Assembly (NCBI GenBank): GCA_036936625.1
Contig: JAUPFT010000016.1
Location: 34,471,362 to 34,535,361 of the forward strand
Length of the DNA stretch: 64,000 bases
From: Parnassius smintheus behrii
Taxonomy: Eukaryota; Arthropoda; Insecta; Lepidoptera; Papilionidae
Direction of reading: 5' to 3'
In this document: positions 32,701 to 44,700 of the stretch, one piece after another
How the letters are laid out: each line of letters opens with the position of its first letter
Position numbering within the stretch: the first letter of the stretch is position 1
The notes under the pieces: generated by a model
The model's database searches: none
Told to the model about the DNA's origin: nothing
Seen by the model: the letters and a program-made list of their open reading frames with translations, nothing else
Program-made: the position numbers and the translations under genes

Positions 32701-35700
32701 CTTACCAAGCTTCGCAAACTACTGGAAGATGTCCACCTGGAGTCCGAGGAGACTGCCCACATGCTTAAAAAGAAACACCAAGAGATCATGGCCGACTTCC
32801 AGGACCAAATCGACCAGCTTACCAAAAGCAAAGCCAGGTAAGAATGACTTTACAATTATTTACACCTACAAACTCATACTTTTATAAACATTTAGTATTA
32901 CGAATTGCTATGCGGTTATATATCTATCTTCTTTGCGAACGAAGCTGTGCGCCTTGATATTTTATGACATCTTATTAAAAAAAACACATTTTGACATACA
33001 CCTTACTGTTACGATATAATATGTATCTTTGTTATCAGGGCTGAAAAGGAGAAATCCAAATTCCAAGCTGAGGTATATGAGCTGTTGGCCCAAGTAGAAA
33101 ACATCAGCAAGGAGAAGATCACAATCTCAAAAACATGTGAGAAGTTAGAGATCACCATCAGCGAACTTCATATCAAGATCGAAGAACTTAACCGCACAAT
33201 TGTGGACATCACCTCCCACAAGCAACGACTATCCCAAGAAAATGTGGAGCTGATCAAGGAAGTTCAAGACCTTAAGGTAACTTCACAATACATGCATTAT
33301 ATATGTAATATTATTTATATTTATAAATTATTTAAACTACAATTAAAAGTACTTACAATAATTTTTTACCATTCCAGGTCAACATTGAGAACGTCATGTA
33401 CCTTAAGAGCCAGGTGGTTAGTCAGCTTGAAGACTCCCGTCGTAGACTTGAAGATGAAGAGAGAAGGCGTTCTCTGCTTGAGGCTAACCTGCACCAGGTA
33501 TATTATTAACCGTTCAAGCGCCATAAATATCCCATGCAGTCGCATGCACCCGGCAAATCCCAAGCGGTCATATGCGACCGCACCCATCCACAGCACTTAA
33601 AACGTATATTTAGAGACTACTTTTTAGGAGGAAGTTTAGCATTATAAAATCTATACAAAATTCTCTATCTTGTGGTCTAACCAAAAGTCAGGTTTTACTT
33701 CATTACAAAAAGATTTTACTGTATTTTGATAACAAAAAAAAAACGTACCAAGCGAATATCGGCAGCGGCAGCAATTATTTCAGTATATATTACTCGAAAT
33801 TATTTACGTAAAAAGATAAATTATATTCACACAAAAACTTTCATTGCAATTTTATAATAAAACACTATATTAAAACACTAATAAAACACTTGAAAAATCC
33901 AAAAACCAATACAATAACATTCACGCGAAAGTGACGTACGAAATAAAGGTAGATTATAAATAAATATTCATAGAACAACAGTTTTTTTATTGCACTAGAG
34001 GATAGAGTATTTCATATTGATTATATAATGCCAAACTTCTTCATAGAAAAGTAGTCTCTATATGTAAGTTTTTATGGGTTAAAGTGCTGTGGGTGGGTGC
34101 GTGCGACCTCATGAGACCGCTAGGGATTTGACGGAATATGAACGCGGTCTCATGAGAACTCTAGGGGGTTGAGAGGTCAAACTTGTTTTATATAACTGTA
34201 CCGACCAAAATATTTTATAATGAGTAAGTTAAATAACAAAAATTTATTACATTGATTTTACAACCAGGTTGAAATCGATCTGGAATCTGTTCGCGTCCAA
34301 CTTGAAGAGGAATCTGAGGCCCGTCTAGACCTGGAACGTCAATTGGTCAAGGCCAATGGCGAAGTCCAGCACTGGCGCTCTAAATTCGAGTCCGAAGCTT
34401 CTGCTAGGGCTGAGGAAATTGAGGAAATTCGCCGCAAATACTCCGCCCGCATTCAAGAGCAGGAAGAACACATCGAGACGCTCATTGCCAAGATCAGCAA
34501 CGTTGAAAAACAAAAGTCTCGTCTGCAGAGTGAGGTAATTTTACTTAGTATACTAGTTAATGATATCTGCTTTGCTACATGTTAACTGACTTCCAATCCA
34601 TTTCTAGGTTGAAGTACTCATCATTGACCTCGAGAAGGCCAATGGAACGGCTCGCGAGCTTCAGAAGAGAACGGAACAACTCGAGCGTGTTAATATTGAA
34701 ATCAAGTCCCGTCTGGAAGAGACCGTGCAGATGTACGAGCAGTCGCAGCGCGACCTCCGAGTCAAGCAGACGGAGTTCCAGCGTATCTCCCACGAACTTG
34801 ACAAGACCCGTGAACAGAAGGATGCTCTTGGCCGTGAAAACAAGAAACTGGGTGGTAAGTAAATTTTCACATTACTTGTGTTATGTGGTTATCAATGTTA
34901 AGTTACATTAAAATAACATATTAGGTTATTTTGCAAACATTAACTTAGATTTTTTATAAATTAAATTTGTAGATGACTTGCACGATGCTCGCGCTAACAT
35001 CACGGAGTTGACCCGCCGTCTTCACGAGCTCGAGATCGAGCTGCGCCGTCTTGAGAACGAGCGAGAAGAACTCACTGCCGCATATAAGGAAGCTGAAGCT
35101 GTAAGTATCTTTGTAGTTCACATGAACACTTTCTCATCATTACGTGTAAATACTTAAAGTTTGCCACCGAAACAATGTTCTATATTAATAACAAAAATGA
35201 TCTACAAAAATTAGACGCTCGTTTGCACTCCGCTCAAAATGCACTTACTCCATTCTGAGCCACCTGCAACCATCGACTTTCTCTAAGATCGCTTACCGAG
35301 CTATGGAGGGATTTGCGTACAGTTTCTCTGCGTGATAGAATACGTAGAAAACATATTCGTGGTAGCATCTGGGAAACCGATATAGTCCAACGAATCAGTA
35401 AGCTGAAGTAGTAAGGAGCCGGCCATATAACTCGACAAATCGACAACGGATGAAGGGAAAAGGTTACCGAGTAGCAATTTTGCACCAGTTATCAAACTGA
35501 AGAATTCCACAGAAAAGGCATATGCCATCTGTGGGCTCCCGAATGTTTGTAATGATGAGGATTATAATGGTAGGTAGCCTGGTCTAAAAATCACAGCAAG
35601 GCGTGGAAAATCGCAGTCACCTTGTGGCTATGGGTGCAGCAAAGCATTCGAAACCTAGGGAATAAAAAATAAGCAAATTTAACGTGAAAAAAACCCATAA

Positions 35701-38700
35701 AAATTGTTTTGAGGTGAACTATGCCCGTATATAGAAGAAATCATTAACTTTATTTAAATACTCGTTATTTAAATTGTTGTGTTAATAATTGCAGTTGAAT
35801 ACATTTATACAAAAACACTTGCACTCATCACCCACGGCACGATCCTGACACACCTCTCTCGCCTTTCTTTACATCCTACCTGCGTATATGCTTGGCAATT
35901 GAGGGTACTCTTAATTTGACCCATCTTTAATGATCGCCAATTTAGTAGATAAACTTTCATCTAGGGCATCCTTAGCTAGTCTGTTCACTTCTGCAACATA
36001 AATTCATTCTCTTTCTCTTTCCTCATTTATTCTTTCTACATGACCAAACCACAGAATCATTTCGTTCTTAATCCTGGTCACAACATCATCTTGTAAATCA
36101 CATTTTTCTCTTACCACACTATTTCTCATCCTGTCATTAAAAAATACTTAATTCAATATTACACAAATATTTTACGATCGTTTGGAATGCCATCATGTAT
36201 AATTTTATCAATATGACCTACCAAACGGCAACCACATATAAGTCACTGAGGATAACGTCGTTTTAATTTGCAATGGTCAATATATTGCTGAGCTGGAAAA
36301 TAATGCAAATTATATATTGTTCGAAATAATATACAAATGGGGATTAAGGAGCAACCAAAAATTCAAATGGTTTCTTGCACACAGAAAAAACCTATATTCA
36401 GCATTACATCCCATTATAATTTCATTGCTGCAGCCTTAAAGGTCTTCCCTTTCTTTTAGTGATCAATGATTTTTTCTATGTGATAAACCGGCGTCCAACT
36501 TTGTTTTTATTATTTAAAATATAAATTATTTAAAATATAAATAAAAAATAAAACGAACTTATGATCTATGTTTTTTTCATTATTATAATTTTCTTATTAA
36601 AGAAACGTAAGAGCTTTAGAAATGAGGTTATGATGTTAGTTTATAGAAGTAATGTTTTTTTATTTATTAAGACAACTTAAATTTTTGTGATCACAAACAT
36701 AAATACATATAAACGTTTGATATCAGGGCCGCAAAGCCGAGGAACAACGCTCCCAGAGGCTGACCGCCGAGCTAGGCCAGTTCCGTCATGAAGCTGAGCG
36801 CCGCATTCAGGAGAAAGAAGAGGAAATCGAATCCATTCGGTAATTTGATTATATTCATAAGACAGTGGGACCGTAGAAGGAAAATGGGCGATCTCCCGCC
36901 GGGCAAGGTGTTCTGCCCGGGGAGCGGCCAACACTCCGTGTGACAGATGTTCTATATATACTGTTTATGATTCGGAATTTCGATAGCGTGATTTAGGCTT
37001 CGGTGTGTTTCGTTTGCGGCGCGACGACAGCACCGCCACAACAGTAATAAAATAACCATTTGTTTCAGTCTTATAAGTACAAACGAGGTCGATAAGGGGC
37101 TGTCACTTTTGAAGCCTTATGAGGATGGTATATATAGCTTAGTTATTAGCCTAGTATAATTATTTCACGGATATTTTTTAATACCACCTTTGCCACCTGC
37201 ATCCATCGACTTCCTGCATGTCTTACCAGATCTTCACTCCATCTAGGGGAGGGGGGAGGGGACACCCTATACTTTGCCTGCCGATACAAGACTGCCACTC
37301 GAGAACTTTTTTTCCCCATCGGTTATCGGTTTTTCGAAATACGTAGCCGGCCCATTGCCACTTCAGTTTACTAATCCGTTGAGCTATGTCGGTTACTCTG
37401 ATTCTACTGCGGATATCCTCATTTCTAAGATTATCACGTAGGGAAATTACGAGCGCAGCCCTCTTCATAGCTCGCTGAGTGACTTTCAGCTTCCTCATCC
37501 GGCCGGCAGTTAAGGACAGATCTATAGACAGATCCATAGGTCATGACTGGCAACACGCACTGGTTGTACAATCTAGTTTTGAGATTTTAAGGTATGCCTG
37601 ACGAGAAAATGTGTCGCAATCTCTCAATCGCTGCCCAGCCGAGTTGAATCCGTCAATTGACCTCTCGGTAGAAGTTGGACTCACCTAGTGGGACTACTTG
37701 TCCCAGGTAAACATACTCGTCAACAACTTCGAGCTAAGTGCTCCTAACAACCACCGACATAGGTGTGACATGGACATTAACACATGACTTTCGTTTTTTC
37801 ATCTTAAGACCTATAAGGTCATTGAACATAATGCTTAGGTCCTCCATCGATTCTGAGATAAGGACTATATTGTCGTCAAATCTAAGGTGAGTGATATACT
37901 CGCGATTGACGTTAATACTATCCTTTCCAGTGGAATAGCTTCAAAACGTCTTCCAATACAGTGGTTAAGAGTTTCGGGGATATTACGTCACCCTGTCTTA
38001 CACCTCTCTGCAGTTGGATAGGTTTCGTACTCTGGTTTTGTACTTGGATAGCTATCGTAGCCCTACTGTACAAACACTTCAGCACTTGGATATACTGACA
38101 GTCCACTTGGCACCGCTGAAGGGACTGCAACACCGCCCAAATTTCGACGGGATCAAAGTCTTCCTTATAGTCAACATACGCAATACAAAGTGGCAGATTG
38201 ATCTTCGGGCTTCTGTACAATTTGCGGAAGGGTATATATGTATGGGAAGCTGGAAGTTGTCGAGTCTGCATGTGAGACGATTCGTAATGACTTGCGAAAA
38301 CAGCACATAGACGCGCCTGAGAAGAGAAATCTGTCTGTAGTTCTTCAAGAGAGCGTCGTCGCCTTTCTTGAAGTACAAGACCACTGCACTTCTGCTCCCT
38401 GTCTCCGGAGTAATACCACCACGGGGTACGGAATTGAAGAGCTTCTGAAGGACTTTAATTATCGGTGTTTCACCCGCTATCAGAAGCTCCGTTATAATTC
38501 CATCTTTACCCGGGGACTTGCAAGTGTTGAAAAGCCATCCTAATCTCGCTCAGACTGACGTCCAGGATATCATCGGAAAAGTGTCGGATACGACACGCTC
38601 TTGCATCGTTACTCACACTTGCGTGTGACTCTAACGATGACGTATACATTTGCCCACAGTACATTTCAATCTCCCTTAGAATCATCTCAGGTGTCCCAGA

Positions 38701-41700
38701 AATGATGCTGCCACATTCGGTCTTCAGCTTGGACAGTTGACTTTTTCTGTCAGACAGATCTCTGGCAAATACTTTGGAGCCCTCAATCGCTTCTTCAATA
38801 CGAGCTGTATTAAAGTTGCGTAAGTCCCGCCACATGCATTTGGAGATCAGTCTGTTCAGTTGCCTGTATGCTGTCAAATCTGCTGACGACTGCAACTTCA
38901 TCTCCCGTCTAACAGTCATGAGATTAAGAGTGTGATTGGAGAGCTTTTTTGTTCTACTGCGACGGGTCTTAGCTTCAACCGCATGGACAGTTTCCATAAG
39001 CTTGTCATTTATAACGTTCTGTTCATTGCAGTTTTCTAGGCACTGAAAATGATTTTGTAACTCGATCTGAAAGTTTTCGCGGCTTTGGATTAGAGCACAA
39101 GGTCCCCCTTGTGCGTTGAGCGTTGACATAATTAAACTAGACCTCTCCAACTTCACGTTTAGGTTCTGTGTACCTCTCACTATTCGGTGATCGCTGCCAG
39201 TTTTCACCCTTGCGATCACTGAGACATCACTTAACAGTAATGGTCTGGTCGTCTCATTTTTTGTCGAACCGTCGGGGCTGACCAGGTTCACTTTCTGTGG
39301 GGTCGCTTTTGGAAAAAAGAGTTCATCATAAAGAGTCTCTCTTTCTACATGAAGTCGGTCAGCTGCTGGCCACTTGGGTTCCGTTGCTCTTTCCCGAATT
39401 TCCCTACTTTCAGCTTTCCATTCTCTCTTGTGCCTTGTTTTGCGTTGAAGTCTCCCATTAGCACCATATAGTGGGTTTGGAGTAATGCATAGCTCTAGAG
39501 ATATCCTCATACATTTCCTTCACCTCCTCATCGGGATGTGCCGCAGTTGGTGCGAAGACCTGTACGATCCTCAGCGAATACCGTTTTATATAATTATAAG
39601 GTACGCAACCCTCGTCGACACACTCCCAACGTTGTTAACAAGAGACTTGTGGACGATAAATCCAACATCTCCTTGCGACAGATGGTCGCCCTCCCGGTGA
39701 TAATATCTTATTTGTCACCCTTCACTGCATGCTAAACAATTTACACATTTAGTACACTTAAAAATGCTATTAATTCTTTGTCAAAAATAAATTATATATA
39801 AATAACAGATGGAAAGGCAAAAGTTTCTGCACAAGTAGGAAATATTATTTTGTTTAAATATTTGCAGATTTAGAAAGTATTTTCAAAGTAACTAAAAAAA
39901 AACAAGTTGCCAGATTCAAGAATCACCGTGTCCTTCCCCTCTTTTCGGACTCGGGTAATTCTTTAATATTCCAGTGCAACTTGACTATCTCTTCTTCCAG
40001 CTCCAGGATCTTCTCGTCAGTCCTCAGGGTGCGTGCGTTATATGTTGCCAGGTCGAATCAACATAGGTGGCAACCGACCTCCACCGGAGATTCTTAGCAC
40101 TCCCTGCCCCGCCGTTACCATGGTCGCCACCGTAACAAGGAATAGCCGGGCCACCAGGGACTAGGGCCGTTTCTTTGTGTTGTTGTACATGGGGGTATAT
40201 TGTCATAGCTGTCAAGCTTGGCGAGCGGGTTGGCAACCGCAGTTTTGCTTGCTGTTATCAGAAAGATGCTGCTTCCCATCCTCAGCCTCACTTTCCCTTT
40301 GCCTGTATGGGCAAGTGGGTATTCCTAGTCGCCACTGCACGGGATTTTTATACCAGATCAAATATAAAAATAAGAGTTTATTAATACAATTTATGAATAT
40401 AGAAGTACTTTTCTTCGGAGTTTAAGATGTAAAGCTAGTATCAAAATATGAAACATGTTAAACATTACGCTATTAAGACACTATTACGGACATAGAAAAT
40501 AACTCATTTATATTATTATACCACGTTTTACTAACTAACTCCCTATAATAATATAAGTTAAAAATAAAACCAAGTTTCTATTATTGTAGTTATAAATTAT
40601 TCATAAAAGTTTACAACTAACTAGCTTAATAAATTAGCTACGCGTTATTGAAACTAAATAAAAACGAAAAGTGTATAGCAAATTGTGTAAAATTGTGAAC
40701 TCTCTGTATTGTGTGTATAAACCTCGGTAAAAGGTGCTCATTGAACTTCATCCCGATTTATTACAGCAATACAACTATATAATGGATTATACGTATCATA
40801 CTAAAAAAACCGTTTGGAATACTCGGAATGAGTAGGTGTTCTTTTTTCATTCCAATTTAAGATTTTTCGTATTTATATACAGACTAGCGCTCCGGCCCGG
40901 CTTCGCACGGGTGATTTCTAGATCTCGAGTACAGCGCCACCTACCGGGCATAAACGTGAATCTAAAACATTTAGGGAACCATTCAAACACACAAAAAATT
41001 TCATCAAAGTTGGTCGAGCTGTTTTTCAGTTTTAGCGTGATTAACGCACAGCAATTGACTTTTATATATAGAGATTAATGCTCAACTGCAATATCTTCGT
41101 TTATCTATATAATAGTTACATAAAATTGTGTATGAACATAATTTTCTTTCTCAATTTCCCCACACAACGAATTAAGGATATACCAAAAAGAGAATCTAAT
41201 TGACGATCCAAGCAAAGAGTATTAAGTAAATAACAGAGCTTGCAGTAAAAAAAAACTGTAAATTGCTTTTGAGCGCTGCGCTGTTTTTCTGAATACCTCG
41301 GAATATAGTACTAACTTCAGAATCAGTCAAAATAAAGTGCCTTTGCCTTATTATTTAATATCAATGGATTACAAATAATTATTACAAAAATGTATTTAAA
41401 AAAAATTATTTTAAATTTTTGTTGTAACAACAAATTTGACTCATGCATATACGATAAATAGATATAAATAGATAATAATTGGCACAACATTAAAACTAAT
41501 ATAAGGTTAGAATGAATCTTCAACCCTGAAGTTTACGTAACTACCAATTAACCTTTGAATGTTGTGAATTGATTAATCACTAAACAAAATATGTCTCGTA
41601 GAAAAGAGACTGATAATGAAGTAACTAGATATGCCATATAGCATAATAGATAAATAAATATTTAGATGCTTTCATTTCAAAATGAAAGCAATAATTTAAC

Positions 41701-44700
41701 ATATAAAATTTATGTTTTAGGGATCAAAAGCGAAAAAGATTTCTCATGAATATTCATCTTCAACCCATAATTTAATTTCTAAAGCCCGGATACTTTTATA
41801 CTAATACTTATCAAACTTATTGGCACGGGATCAATCTATATTTAACAAATTCTCTGATTGGCGATTATAAGCGGTAAATACGTACGATTTTGGCACATCG
41901 ACCGTAATAAAGATTTGCTAAAGACAGTTATGATTTACTCGCGGTTCTAAAACGACTGCTTCAATTTATATAAAAATTAAATCACCAGTACATTAAAAAT
42001 CATCCTCTAAAATTGCTTATAATGGCGCCAATTAATATTCCTAATTTTAATAAATGGAACCGTCCTCCTACTTCCATTTATGAAAATAATTATGGCTATG
42101 GGATCAATTTCTATCAACCTATGATAGATTATATTACAGCAAAAGAACAAGGAATAGCAGCAAAACCACCGACTTTGCCATGGAATAACGAAAGAGGTTT
42201 GAATAAATACAGGTCAGATAAGCCTATAAAAACGTATTCTGAAGCAGATATTACAAGAATTTCACGTGAAGTTTCTGAAAAAGCGAAGAAAGATTTAAAT
42301 AAATTCAATGTTACCAAAAGATCACCACTTTCAGTAATTGCTACTGCAGCAGCAACGAATATATCTAAGCACGTAGCCGTCGATAGTGTTACTCTCCAAA
42401 CAAAACAGAAGAAAATGGAAGGATCGAGTTTAGAAAAACACTCGAAATTGTACAATAATGATAGGTCGATTTCATACGATAATTTACATGATGTCATTGA
42501 AAACGATTTTAAAGAAAAGGGTAATAAAGTATATAAAGGAAAATCAGCTAAAGCTATAGCTAAAACCTTTCTGAGTGAGGATTTAAATAATGTGTCAGAA
42601 GTGAGATTGAAAAATATAAATTTACCAACTAAATTTTACGAAAGTGATAAAACCTGTTCAAATCATTCAAAGTCCTCGGGAAATGTCAATTTTGCAAAAA
42701 ATTTTCATGAGCTTTCGCAATTTTCTAAAACAGTTCAAATTCGCGAATCTTCACCTGAAGTTTGTGTTGTCACTATTGAAACTGATACACCGTCCATAAG
42801 TGATTCATATCGCCATCAAATAAAAGAATTAAAAGAAACTTTGAACCAATTCGAACATATTATAGACACTAGTTTTATGATGAATAGCAGGTATCTGGTG
42901 AACGTTTTAACATTTTCTTTTAATCTAATAAAATTCATAATACCTTACTTTCTTTTCTTTATTTTGCAGCAAGCAGACCAGCATCGAAATCGAGCAACTG
43001 AACGCTCGTGTTGTAGAAGCTGAAACTAAGCTGAAGTCCGAGGTCACTCGCATTAAGAAGAAGCTGCAAATCCAAATCACTGAACTCGAGTTCTCTCTCG
43101 ACGTTGCCAACAAGACTAACATCGATCTACAGAAGACCATTAAGAAACAATCTCTGCAGGTATCTATTGAATTATTCGGACCTACTTACGGGAAGTTTGA
43201 CTTAACTTCAGAAGCTACTGTGCGGATTTTTTTTTGCTTTAATTCGGGTTGTCTATTAAAAGTTTCTATGTATAATATGTCATTTCGACGTAAGTTGTAA
43301 TTGAAATCACGATTCATCAGTTTTTATTAATCTCTTTAAAAACAGTTGCGTAACGAATTTGATAATTAGGGTCGTCTACAAATAAATTCACCTAATCGGT
43401 TGACGGAGCAAAAGTTAAAGTTTCGTTAGCTTATTATGTATATGCCTATACCAATATGTAAATATAGTGTATTTAGTTTTGATTTGATAAAGAAATGATA
43501 ATTTCCTCATATACCTTAATCTAGAAACATTCAGATCGGGTTTAATTTAATGTTCAACATTTTTTACAGTTTTTCTTCCATTTGCCGTGTTTGCCTTAAA
43601 CAAATAAAAGCAATAGTATTATTTAGATTATAAAAAACTAAAAATTAACTTTAATTGTCATTGGATCTGGTCAAAAATTATAAGGAACGAATTGAAAGGA
43701 ACAAAAATGAAAGTCAAAAGGAACAAAAATGAAAGCCTACTGTTTTTATTAAAAAAAAAGGAAAAATCGGTTATCTTACCCTTGACATACTCTGTTATAT
43801 ACCTACACTAAAATGAAAATATCTCCGAAATAATAACGGACTTTCTGGAGAGGTCTATCCACTTTTTTCGAAGGAGATTAAAATTAGGTGTGAAATTACC
43901 ATTATTATATACATTTTCAATGCAAAGATTATCATTTATAACACACTAGCGATCCGCTCCGGCTTGGTCGGGTGATTTCTGGACCTCAACAACAGCATCA
44001 CCTACCGGGTCCAATTGAGTTTTTTAATCATCCAAGGACCCTGAAAATTCATCAAAATCATTCGAGCCATTTTCGATTTTAGCGCGACTAACAGACATCA
44101 ATTTATGTTTATATATAATAAGAAGATATATAGGTACATCATATTGGTCATGAGCTATATTTATACAACTGCGTCTTTTTTGAAAACTTTCGACATTTTT
44201 TTTCAGTTAACTGAAATCCAGACCCATTACGACGAGATTCAGAGGCAGCTCCAAGTGACGCTCGACCAATACGGCGTCGCTCAGCGTAGAATACAATCCC
44301 TCACCGGCGAAATCGAAGAGATCCGAGGCAATTACGAGCAGGTAAAAATAAATTTTACCACTAAAAAATCATTCCATTCTGATCCTTTATCAAAGATAGA
44401 TTACGATGGTATTGCTACAACAGGCATATATTCATTAGTACGCCACACTTTTGTATTTTTTTATATTGACCCCTACAGTAGGATTTTATTCTGTATCATT
44501 AAGTAATTTAACATACATAAATTGCTCATGAAAACACCCACACGCAGAACAATTAATTTGTAAGTAACATAAACACTAGGCTCCGTGCTGGATTTGAACT
44601 CAAAACCCTGCTGCGCCGCAATCAATCAGTTGTCAAGACGTAACTGTAAAAATAATGGTTATAAATTTATATCACAGCTATCACATGTATGATGTATCTA

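Larger units (their letters stand above)
37192..40340 (-). mobile_element. Nearly full-length decayed RTE element in paramyosin intron 10
   Basis: About 3.1 kb on the minus strand, opposite to paramyosin. In order: 5' leader (40340-40170), endonuclease start (RTDEKILELEEEIVKLHWNI, about 40025-39950), an AT-rich insert of about 170 bases, endonuclease middle (REGDHLSQGDVGFIVHKSLV, 39700), SDHRIVRGTQNLN (39190), linker, RT (LCIAYVDYKEDFDPVE, VRQGDVISPKL), and C-terminal region to TCRKSMDAG at 37192. Same family as 1566-2870. Many frameshifts and stops; dead. Confidence 0.88.

Noticed and set aside
34325..34911. Several overlapping open frames on both strands of paramyosin exons 7-8
   Set aside because: Shadows of the strongly biased coiled-coil coding sequence. 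The paramyosin frame is supported by splice phases and protein family.
36865..37125. Extra alternative exon of paramyosin in intron 10
   Set aside because: An acceptor-like site and a GC block are present, but no frame joins in phase with recognisable paramyosin-like sequence.
44580..44640. Minus-strand SINE in intron 12
   Set aside because: Only one weak box B-like string; no box A and no tail.
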